This document shows positions 52,289 to 62,627 of a stretch of DNA of 64,000 bases, one piece after another. The notes below the pieces were generated by a model that saw nothing but the letters and a program-made list of their open reading frames with translations, was not told the origin of the DNA and did not search any database. Each line of letters opens with the position of its first letter. Position 1 is the first letter of the stretch. A program made the translations under genes and the position numbers. Origin of the DNA: Dipetalonema caudispina. Its lineage: Eukaryota > Nematoda > Chromadorea > Rhabditida > Onchocercidae. Location: NCBI GenBank assembly GCA_013365325.1, contig JABVXV010000065.1, forward strand, positions 186,001-250,000. The letters run 5' to 3'.

Positions 52289-55200
52289 GCTGTTGTTGTT
52301 GTTGTTGTTGTTGCTGTTGTTGCTGTTGTTGTTGCTGTTGTTGGTGGTGATGATGTTGTAAAGAAGCAGTAGAGGGAATATGTTGTTGAGCTAGATGTTG
52401 CATAAAAACCGGCTGTGGTCGACCGGTAACCATCAGGTATTCTCGTCCATTTGGTACATGAACCTAAAAATAAATTTTACTTATCAATAAATGATTGAAT
52501 GATACGGCAGTGATATTAAATTATCGGTGCAAACCAGTGAATATTCCATTTTTCGATCCGTCATAAATGTTATTAAATTTGAAATTACTGAGAAGGAATG
52601 AAAAAAAATAAAAATTAAAATTGTAATGAACATTAGCTTGTTGTTGATAACAGGTAACACGAGTAAGTTCATTAGTTTGTTCACGAAATTGTTCTGATGT
52701 TGCACTGGTAATACTATACGGTTGTAGCTGAAAAATAAAAGGAAAAATTTCCGCATACAATTTAAAATTTTTACATAGGTGTAAATAAACGAAAAACAAA
52801 AAATATCATTAAAATAAATTGGTATTAAGTTTCATTTATACAACTTCAATGTTCAATTATTCCATTTACAATTTTCAAATAATGTCATTTGCTAAAATTC
52901 AACTATTTTAATTATAATTTCGGGATACTATTATTGGATGCCATATTTGATGGAATTAAAATTTTCAAATTCTATATTTGTAAAATTTTAAAAAGATTGA
53001 AATAAATGAATTACATGTTCAGTTTGCGGATAAGGGCCTGGATTATAAGCGAATGCGTAAGCTGGTGATGGAAATCCGATATGTTGTTGTTCTAGCAATG
53101 ATTGTTGTTGTTCATTGGTGATAGGTTGAGTTCCGATACCTTCAAGTTGAAGGCTCTAAAAAAAAAAAAAAAAAAAAAAAGAAGAAGAAAAAAGACAAAT
53201 TGTTTTTTATTCTTACAAAAATTTCATTTGTTCTAAAATTATTCAAAACTAATTAGCATATAATAGCAAACCACTCAAAACTTTCTGATACAATTGCTAT
53301 TTTAAACTGTAAGAAAAGCATTAATAAGTTTATTCAAAAATAGAAAATTGTAAAATTCATTTTACAATTCTGCTCTTTTTTTTTTTTTTAAAAAAATAAT
53401 TTTACTATAAATATAAGACAAAAAAAGTGAACAATTTTTTGAAAGTTCATAAAAATTTTTTATAGAATAAAAAAAGTAATGAATTTTTATGGTTTAATTC
53501 TTAATTATAATTAAAAATGGAAACAAACTACGATATTAGCAATGATAATAATATGAACCGTTTTTTTTTTTTCCTTCTCCCTTCTTTCATCATTTCTCAC
53601 ATTTCATTTATTTATCCCTTCTTTTTTTTTCCCTCTCTCTCTCTCTCTCTCTTTCTCCCTCTCTTCCTCTGTCTCCGTCTATCTTATTCTTTCTCCCTTT
53701 CATTTATTTCATTGTTCATTTTTTTTTTCTCTCTCTTTTCTCCTATTTTAAAATTAAGGAAAGTTCTAAATTTCTTCATTTCATAAAAAAAAAAAAAAAA
53801 AAAAAAAAATGAAATTGACAATTAATTGTTGCTAAATGCATCATCATCTTATGTGATGGAAAGATTTCATTTCATTCTGTAAATGGATAATAGAAGAATG
53901 AAAATATAGTTGTAAAGTTGTCTAAAGAAGAAGCAAGAGGTCAGGAAAAAAAAAAAAAAAAAAAAAGGAAGAAAAAAGAAAAAAAAAAAAGTCACTTTGA
54001 AATAACTACGATTTTAAATACCAATCGTTATCATCCAATTTTCTCTTCTTTTCTCCCTCTCTCTCTCTCTCCCTCTCTCTGTCTCTCTCCCTCTTTTTCT
54101 TCCTTCTTCTTTTTCCTCTTCCTTCCTCTCTGGTTTTTTTTTTTCTCTTTCTACTTTTCCATCGAAAAGATTTAATTTACTATCAAATTAACTGAATGAA
54201 AAAAAAAAGAAGAAAAAAATTTGGAAAAATCGTAAAAGTAGTAAAATTTAGTGACAGCAAAAGAAATTCATCTTTTCCTTCTTCGTCTTCGTCTTCTTCT
54301 TCGCATACATTTTTATTGTAGGAGATGAAAAATCCTTTTAAGGATTACTTTACCATTTGAATTTTCGGAGAAACAAGAATTTTATCAATAAATTAAATAA
54401 GGACAAAATTTTCAAGCTTCCATACGAACAACTATCACAAAAATAGTTTCGTATCCTTCCTTCACAATTAATTAATTAATCATTTTGTAGAATTGAATTT
54501 ATCTATTATCAATTATTTGTAAATTCACTGAAAAATTCTTTTCAGCCTGCCTAAAATGATGCATTCAAATGAAATGACATATTAAAATTATAAAATTAAA
54601 TAATGATGACTATAGCATAAACAATTGCTTCGTATAATTATATCATTGTTTAATTTTTCTATTTTCAAAGCAAACACTTAAATATCCTCTCTTTTTTTTT
54701 AGTTGGAATTTTTTAATTTTAACTTTAATTTTAATTGCTTTCCCTTATAAGCAATAAAAATATATCTGAAAGGTTGAAGTCTGTGAGCATTCAAAATTAA
54801 CATTTGATCATTTTTCTCATTTCTTTCACTCTTCATTTCACTGGATATTCTAAATTTAAATTTTAATTTTAATTTTATTTACACCCTCATCTCCAATCAT
54901 CATCATGTATAACCTAACAAAAGCATTCAATTTTTTCATGCAAATATCATCATATAACAACAGATTATGATGATTGTTCCGAACAGTTTTGATATATTCA
55001 TTTTTCATTTCCATTATTGCAAATATTTAAGTATAAAAGAAAAACTGGAAAATTGCAACTGAATGAAGGAAACTCAATCAATGGAAGAGAAATGAAGTGT
55101 GATATAAATTAAATAACTTTATGACAATTAAATTTGATTTGGTTGGGTCTGAAATTATATATTGAATTACTGTAATAAAATAACTATGGTGTACTTCATG

Positions 55201-55903
55201 GATAGGTCTTTTCTTTTCTTCATTCAAAGGTTATAGATTTTTTAATTAAGATTAATTAGTAAAGAGACAAAAATTTAGACTAAATCCTAATAAAATTTAG
55301 AAAATTTCAATTGAAATATATCGAATATAATATAAACATATACATATATATTAATTAAACGGAAGACTTGTTTGGTAATTGCTAATTGAAACCAAAAAAA
55401 AAAGAACATGAAAAAAATTAACAAATCGTAAATTTCAACCTACTTCTGAATTGTAATATGTTACAGTTTATAATTAGTATAGTCTCTTTTAATTAATCTG
55501 AAAATGGCTAAAATTTAAATTTATATTACTGATCTTAAAATGCATCATATAAATAATATAAGCAATAGCTAAGTGCAATATTATTTCATAATTTAGTTAA
55601 TAATTTATCTAAATATTACAAAAAGTGAAGGTAATGGAGTTAAAAAAGGAAGAGAGAGAGAGAGAGAAAAGAGAGAAGAGAGCAAGAGAAAGAGTTGAAA
55701 TGTATTAATTTAATATGACTCACTTGCATTACGTTTCCTTGACGTTTACAGCTAATACCAGTAATTTGTTGCCTCGGGCCACAAATTGTCCGGATATTCT
55801 CTGATAACTTGCTTTCCCTTAGGTATAACTTCCCGTTGATAATAATTGAGTACAAATAGTAACAGTGATAACCTTCAGGGTAGACCGGTATTTCTTGTAA
55901 TGT
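48267..55903 (-). CDS. AP-2 (TFAP2) family transcription factor, 5' end unresolved
   Basis: Sequence-specific nuclear regulator of development. Ten exons are visible on the minus strand: 55903-55724, 53155-53015, 52727-52632, 52463-52164, 51909-51846, 51604-51488, 51308-51191, 50731-50613, 49842-49577 and 48362-48267. Phases match throughout, giving 498 residues without the start. The conserved C-terminal half runs from [14 protein letters not shown] through [20 protein letters not shown] and [19 protein letters not shown] (basic DNA-binding region). The helix-span-helix follows, with [60 protein letters not shown] and [14 protein letters not shown], as in human TFAP2A. The N-terminal half is Gln-rich with a 47-Gln tract and a PGPYP motif. 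The donor of the third visible exon is uncertain (52632 or 52659, both phase 0). The first visible exon has no Met and an in-frame stop before its acceptor, so an upstream exon must exist. Nematodes have several AP-2 paralogues (aptf-1 to aptf-4), and I cannot say which one this is. Confidence 0.94.
49850..50107. repeat. 129-bp tandem duplication in an AP-2 intron
   Basis: Two adjacent copies, at about 49850-49978 and 49979-50107, share words such as TTTATTGCAACTTCGT and ATCAAAAATTTTTGTGCAAT at an offset of 129 bases, with scattered substitutions. The copy next to the exon at 49842 overlaps the polypyrimidine side of its splice acceptor. Confidence 0.9.
52203..52343 (-). repeat. CAA/CAG polyglutamine tract in AP-2
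   Basis: There are 47 consecutive Gln codons, about 39 CAA and 8 CAG, flanked by four His codons before and two after. The frame is open through the whole 300-nt exon. Mixed codons make it a repeat that is interrupted at DNA level but pure at protein level. Confidence 0.95.
53156..55723 (-). other. Largest visible AP-2 intron
   Basis: Between the exons at 55724 and 53155. It contains A runs (53158-53180, 53787-53808, 53945-53965) and pyrimidine tracts on the plus strand, CT repeats at about 53632-53700 and 54035-54140, and a GA repeat at 55651-55690. The plus-strand frames at 53517-53786 and 53918-54175 are encoded by these tracts and are not genes. Confidence 0.6.
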
Positions 55904-56591
55904 CTGTAAACATCAATAGTAGTTAGTATCCGGTTATTGGACAACAAAAAAAAAAAAAAAGAAAAAAAAAGAAAGGAAAAAATGCAAATGATAAATTATA
56001 CTTGCAGAAGAGAAAAAGTAAAAAAGAAAACGAAAAAGGAAAAATATAATGAAAAGATTGCTATAAATAAATAAGGTCAAAAAGGTATCTTACTTTTAAA
56101 TTAATGCAAAATGACACTGCAAAACAAAAAAAACAAAAAAAAAACCGAAAAAACCCAAAAAAAAAATTTCCTTTTCTTTTTTTCCATAAAAAAATTTATA
56201 TTCGTTTACATAAATGAGAAATAATTTTGACGTTTTTAATTCGTTTTATTTTTTCTTTTCTTTTTTTTTTTCGCTCATAGATTAATATTCAATTATTATT
56301 ATTATTTCTTTTTCTTTTCTTTTTTTTTTTTTTTTTTTTTTAAGAACTGAGAGAGAACCCTTGCGATTAGACCAAAATTTAAAACTTTCTTCCCGCTTTC
56401 ACCTTTTCTTGCTACCCTTAGGCTAAATTTTATGTATAAGTTTTACTCATAAAATTTTGCCCTTAAGGGTTTTATTCACATGTTGATGATATATTATCTA
56501 AAGAAAACATTAAAATAACAAAATTATTTGTTATGACAATTAATTGTCGCATTTTCTCTTCTGTCAATGCAAACTTTCCTTAGCTTCATAT

Positions 56592-56649
56592 TATGACCCG
56601 AGGCAAAATAGCCTATGACATATGACCAGAGGGAAAGTAACCTATGACA
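56592..56649. repeat. 29-bp tandem duplication
   Basis: TATGACC, nine variable or partly shared bases, then CTATGACA is repeated at 56592-56620 and 56621-56649 with a handful of substitutions. Each unit both starts and ends with a TATGAC-type word. Confidence 0.85.
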
Positions 56650-56657
56650 ATAGCATG

Positions 56658-56688
<31 letters not shown>

Positions 56689-57118
56689 GATATATATATG
56701 TGTGTGTGTGTCTCTAGTAGTGTCATAAGAGGTTATCATCAGGGTCTATATTTCTTAAAGAAAAATGATTCCTTTTAACCTTTTATTTCAAATTCTAAGA
56801 AAAAGAAGAAAAATATGCCGTTGGCGCTTTTACGAATATCCGAAACTTTTTGCTTCAACCATATACCATCCATAAACCGCAAAATGATGTAACTAAAGAA
56901 AACCCTCGGGGAATGGATGAAACAAGAGGGAGAAGGAGAGAAGAGAGAGAGAGAGAGGATGAAAGAAATGGTCAAATATTAAGCTGTTACCTTTCAAACT
57001 AATACAAACCCATCATTATAACCACTACTACTACTACAACAACAACTACTACAAAACTACTCATTTAGTAGATATATCAATATGAATTCATTGAACCATC
57101 TATACATTTGAAAAAGAA

Positions 57119-57302
57119 TTACAAAGAACTGAACGATGGAAGGGAGGGGAAATTAAAGGGAAAAACGGAGGGAAAAAGGTAAAGAGGTAAAAAGGGAATA
57201 CAGGGAAAGGAAGGAATAGCGGGGAATGACCGGGATCGGGAGATGGGATAAACAAGGAAGATGTAAAGAAGGAGAAGAAAGGAGGAAAGATAAGAGGGAA
57301 GC
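57119..57302 (+). repeat. G-rich polypurine island
   Basis: About 180 bases are nearly all A and G on the plus strand, with repeated GGGA, GGGG and GGAGG words. They stand out in this AT-rich context. On the minus strand, the AP-2 coding strand, the tract is pyrimidine-rich. Confidence 0.7.
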
Positions 57303-58540
57303 TGAAATTTTGAAAGAACTTCAAACTAGTAGAACTGCAAAATTGACGATCAAAAAAGGAGTCCACCTCCACTCATTCTCTCTTCCCCCCCCCCGCATCA
57401 CCACCATATCTGATGCCTTTTTGTTGAAAATTTAAAACCGTTTACCTAATATCATCATCATCATCAACATTCTAGTTTCTGGCATTTGTTCATTGATGCA
57501 TTTCATTGAAAGTTTTGTGAATAAATGCAAGAGAAGTTAGGATTGGAAGAGCGGGGGAGTAATATGGACAGGAGATCGCGGGAGAAGAATATATGTATAA
57601 ACTTGTATTTGTATGTGTATGTATGTGTATGTGTATGTGTACGTAAATATGTGTCTTATTTTTGGATTTATCATTTTCTAACATTATTTAATATGAAAAA
57701 TTATATCCCAAAATTTGGATAATAAATGATAAAAAAAGTGAAGCAAAATTTTTATATAATATAAAATACAATAATGAATTATTGAGAGAGAAAAAAGAAT
57801 TTAAAATGAGAAAAAAATGCATTAGAAAAAAAGAAGAAAAAATTTTTTTCATACTAAATGTTAAATTTTTATTAAAAATTATCAAAATAACTAATTATTT
57901 TCACTTCCTCTTTTTTTTCTATTTCCTTTTTTTTTTCTTCCTCATTGTAAGTAATGTATACATGTACCGGATCACTGATTATGTCATCCGGTTGTCATTC
58001 GTGTTGTTCTTTTATATACCACCAAAAAAAAAAAAAAATACATATAGACATACACGTACAAATACGTGAATGTACGTATACATGTACATTTATGTAGTCA
58101 TACACGTACAAATACATATACACATGAAAATATAAAATTTAATTGAATATTTTTACTATCGACCGAGTTATTTTAGAAGTGTAAATAATCATGACACCTC
58201 TTTACATAAGAGGTAAAAGGAGGAATAAAAATTTTCCCAATTTTCAATCTTCCATTTCATTTATTCATATCTATCTGTTTATCCATTCATTCATTCATTC
58301 ATTCATCTTTCTTATCTAACCATTTTCGATGTAACGTTGATTTCTTTCCTTCTTGTCAATATACGTAGAACATTTTGTCACCCATTTATTTCATTTCATC
58401 AAATTGAAATATATATATATATATGTATGTATTATAGAGGGAAGGATATAAAATTAAGATAAGGGAAGAAAAGGATTATTATTGTTTTCCTCAAAACTTG
58501 TTTTATAGACAGTTATTGCATTAAAAGTAACAATTCTTAC

Positions 58541-58736
58541 TGATCGGTATGGATAGCATCATTTTCATTGTGATATTATTTGAATGATGATTTTCGTCGT
58601 CGTCATCTTTGTCGCTATCGTTGCCATTTTCAACGCTATCGTCGATGACATCGTCAGTATCGCAGTTGTCTTCATCTTCATCTTTGTCTTCTTCTTCTTC
58701 TTCTTCTTCTTGTTCTTCCTCTTCTTCTTCTTTTTC
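58541..58736 (-). CDS. Possible acidic coding exon (low confidence)
   Basis: The minus strand carries an open frame beginning with a run of Glu codons, continuing with Asp-rich sequence (DKDEDEDN, then DDVIDDSVENGNDS) and ending near MKMMLSIPI at a GTAAGA donor (58541/58540). GC-containing codons such as GTC, ATC and GAC make it look coding. There is no in-frame Met at its start and a stop lies upstream. It leaves in phase 1, whereas the first visible AP-2 exon needs phase 0, so it cannot join that exon directly. It may be a different gene, an AP-2 exon needing an intermediate exon, or a GAA/GAC repeat open by chance. A second minus-strand frame and a plus-strand frame are also open here. Confidence 0.3.
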
Positions 58737-59622
58737 GTTATGAAAAGATTAGAAAAATCTTCGGATAAAAGTATTTAAAAGTTGTGAAAATTTGAATAAA
58801 TAGCATTGGAAATGAAATGTTATCAACTAAATTATAAATGCAATTTTTGATGGAAGAATTGAGTGGTGTATCAATATAAATTGGAAATGATACTAACAAA
58901 GTATATTTAGTATTTTAGTAATAATATTCCAGGATTTCATATGATAAGCACAACATTCATAAAGTTAAATTAGATTTTATTGAAAACGAATAAAATTTGT
59001 ATGAATGAAAGGGTGGGAGGAAAAAAGGTAAATTTGAATATCGTTCCAATTATTTGCACAAATAAGCTTCAATCATTGAAAAAGCAAATATACAATGCAG
59101 GCGTTCTTTTTATCATATTCCATTAATCGAGCTGATAACTTCGAAGAATATCCGCCGTATAAAAATTCTCTCATCTTATTGTCAAATATATGATATTGAC
59201 ATTTTGTCATTTTCCTTGATAATTCCGAGGCTGGTTTATGATAAGTTTAACAAATTAATTATTCAAGAAGCAAAAAAAGAAAGAAAAACTATGAAATTGA
59301 AAGCTGAATGAACTAATAATTTGGTTGTATAACTTTTTATTGCTAATGAAAACAATGGGATTATTTTGATAATAAATTATTTTTATTAGATATTGACTAA
59401 TTCTACAACATCCTCAAATATAATTACCAAAGAATTAACCAATCATAATTTACAGTAATTTTTGAATTGCGAATTCAAAGAAGAAAACAGAATATCTTTT
59501 AATTTTTCCTTTTTTTCTAGAAATTTCAATCTTAGAAGAATTGTTTTGCGCTAAAATTTTCCAGAAATTTATCTTACGACTAAATTACTACAGAAAATTG
59601 CTCTAACCCCTAATATCAAGCA

Positions 59623-59689
59623 TTAATTACCTGTTCATTTAATTATGAAGTACTAACGACATTTCATAATTAAATGAACAGGTAATTAA
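59623..59689. repeat. Perfect 27-bp inverted repeat with 13-base loop
   Basis: The left arm 59623-59649, starting TTAATTACCTGTTCATTT, is exactly reverse-complementary to 59663-59689. The loop is GTACTAACGACAT. The stem includes the mixed-composition word ACCTGTTCA, so it is less likely to be chance than the purely AT palindromes. Confidence 0.9.
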
Positions 59690-62550
59690 CTTTTTATACA
59701 TTAAATTATATATAAAATTTCATTTTCATAAAATTATGATCTTGCGGATGTTTATTCGGAAAAGAACTAACAATTATTTCAACAGATTAATTTAGTTTTA
59801 AATAAATTTTAAATGAAAAGCAATAATATACGAAATGTGAAAAATATTAAAACTAAAAGCATAAACATCTAATTTATCTCTAAAGCTTTTAAAGTTATTC
59901 TAAAAAAATAGATTTACAAATTTTTTCCTTTACCTATTACCTTTTTTCCTTCATGACAGCGATGCATCATTTTAACTCGCCAAAATTCCGAGATAGTAAA
60001 TGAAAAAACGAAAAATTCCATTTCACTCATGTTGGAGAATATTAATGATTCGTTCATATTTCATCCTACGTTCCTTTTGCTTTATTTTATTTCATTTTAA
60101 TTTCTCTTTTTTTTTTTGCATATTTTTAACATTATCATAACAGAACTATCATCATGTTTTTTAATGGTCAGTTTTATTCATATTATATAAAGTGATCAAA
60201 ATCAAAATAGAAGTAATCACTCAGTTTAGAATTATTAGGCACGATTTAATTTAATTTTATCCATTCAACTGGATTCGCTACCTACTTCTTAGTTTAGTAT
60301 GATTATAATTTCGTCTTAATTAAATTCATCTCAATTTATTTCACATAAATTTGTAGTGAAAATATATGAATTAATAATTCAATCGCATTTTTAATAAGGA
60401 AAATATATGATTATTTCGTATAAAACAAAAAAATACTTCAAAATCCATCCCATTTTGTTTTCCGATACTTTGCCTTACTAATTCTCTTTTTTTTTTACCA
60501 CACTTAAAATTATTATTTTTTTTGAGAATTATTTTAATGAATTATATGCATGTTCTATTTGGAAATGTATTCATTTGAAAAAATTCCAAAAAAGTAATTT
60601 TAATAGCAATGACAAATGCTCTGATCATTATTATCAACTAGCTTTCACATTTTCATCATTGTATGAGGAATGAAACTTTGTTTTCTCATTATGGCAAAAA
60701 TTTGATAGTGCAAAAAAGATGCCTGAATGCGCTTAAGAAAAGTTTGAAGTTTTAAAATGAAAGTAAGAAAACTGGCATTGAAAACAGTATTTAATAATAT
60801 TTAATAAATAATATGTGGTAGGTGTTGAAAAGAATGTGGAAATTAAATTTAAATTGCAAGAATAATGAAAAAGATTGTGAGTATTGAGAAAAGAAAACAA
60901 GAACAAAAAGATATAAAGTGATCGTAGGAATGATGGAAAACTTAAAATGATATGATTGATATATCAGAAAAAGTGATAGAAAGAATAATACAATTTTATT
61001 CCTCAAAATTGCTGTTGGAAAATTTGGTCTTACTTAGATTAAAAAAAAAAGTGAAAAAAAGAGTAGAAAAGTTTTGAAGATGAAAAATTATTCCCACTCA
61101 CTGATTCAAAGGTGGATGTATTTTCAAAATTTTTTTAATTTTATTTTTTTCTGAAATTCGAGTTTTTCTCTAAAAACTTATTAATATAAACTATACTTTT
61201 TTGTCCGAATTTAAAATTTAACTGTACTTTTACAGGTAGTATATTTTCAAACCATAAATTTTTCAATATGCAAATAAAGTCAGTAAGCGATTCATTTTAG
61301 AGTTTAGTTTTATGCTTTGAAATAAAAAAGTTAGGGTGTATTACTAGTTTGAAAATATGCAGAACCAAAAATTTTATACATTAAATCTCATATCCTTTTT
61401 GAATTTCATTTAATGGCAAACTAAATTAAATTTTTTTTTGAAATTTTCAATAAATGAAAAAAAGTGATAGTATGGAACATTGAAATGCATGAAATAACCA
61501 AAAATTCAAGTTTGTGCTTTTCTCCTTCCTCTTCCTCAAATACGCGAAGTAGTAGGAAATTCGGATTTATCCCATTCAAAAAATAAGTGATCTTATAAAA
61601 TAAATTAATATAATGAATTTAATTTCTCTCTTTCTTTTTGTCGATTGTAGCAATATGATGTTGACCGTTGAAATTATCTACAAATGTTTCGATATTGATA
61701 TTGCTTAACTTAATCTGTTCGCTCAAACTAAAAAAGTTGAAATTTAATTACTAAATTTAATGAAATGAAGAAAAGTTAAGTCTTTTTAGAGGCATACAAA
61801 AAGATGTGATTATGTTCAGGCAATTAAATAACTTGAAAGGAAATATCAAGCATATCAGTATGAAGTTCGGAAAAATTCAAAAATTGACAAGAAAGAAAAA
61901 TAGAGAATTATTAAATAAGAATACAAATACTTTTATTCCTCTTTTATCTTGGATATTTTTAGTTATTACAACAACTAAATAGATTTGAATCAAATTTCTG
62001 AAATTTTAATTTAAATTACCTTTTTTAAGTTTTCACAATTGTATAATCATCCTTATCCATTGAAATCTTCATGACAATTAACAACTTTACTCCGAAACAA
62101 TTGATTTATCAGAATTTTTGGTTTAACTTTTATGTTATTTGCGTCACATTGAACTTGTAAAAATAATCCAGATTACAGATAGTTTACTGCAAAAATATTA
62201 CATAAAGATAAATGATTGCTTACCTATCCATATATTGCATTTTTGGGAAATCGTAAAGGCTTTAAAAAAAGTTAAAGTAAGAGGGTATACGTATGAAAAT
62301 TACTTCAAATTTAGTCATTAATTGATGTTATCTTTGAGAAGTTAGTCAGCGAATAAGTACTACTATATCATTAACAATTTATTATTGAAATTATTATGAT
62401 TATTCAGATATCAGCAATGAAAACCGAAAATACAATCATTATCTTACTTGCTTAACTTCAAATAGTCCATTTTAAATTTGCTAGCGTTTAATGATAATCA
62501 TTTTAGAATGTGATAAATCAGCAAAAGATGGTTTATTGCAATTGCATTTA

Positions 62551-62627
62551 ATCTTACTGTCCTTGAAACCTTATTGTACCCGTATGTCATCTTACTGTTC
62601 TTGAAGAAATTTTATTGTACTTATACT
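62551..62627. repeat. Two-copy tandem repeat, about 38 bp
   Basis: ATCTTACTGTCCTTGAA followed by TTATTGTAC recurs as ATCTTACTGTTCTTGAA followed by TTATTGTAC, with small indels between copies. Confidence 0.75.

Larger units (their letters stand above)
55904..58540. other. Region upstream of the visible AP-2 exons
   Basis: This must contain or precede the missing AP-2 start. No exon with matching phase was found. Contents are poly-A and poly-T blocks (55945-55960, 56319-56341), a 29-bp tandem duplication (56592-56649), an AT microsatellite (56658-56685), a G-rich purine island (57119-57302), a C10 run (57385-57394), TG-type repeats (57610-57645) and CATACACGTACA-type repeats (58045-58110). Confidence 0.45.

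Noticed and set aside
53517..54175. Two plus-strand Ser/Phe/Leu-rich ORFs
   Set aside because: They are translations of CT-repeat and poly-T tracts inside an AP-2 intron.
56775..56975. Possible AP-2 first exon reading MDGIWLKQKVSDI on the minus strand
   Set aside because: It faintly resembles the vertebrate MLWKL start, but its donor (GTAAAA) leaves phase 1 and the first visible exon needs phase 0. The rest of the frame is low complexity.
58584..58778. Plus-strand Phe/Val-rich ORF
   Set aside because: It is the reverse strand of the GAA/GAC-rich tract and has the hydrophobic pattern forced by TTC and GTC repeats.
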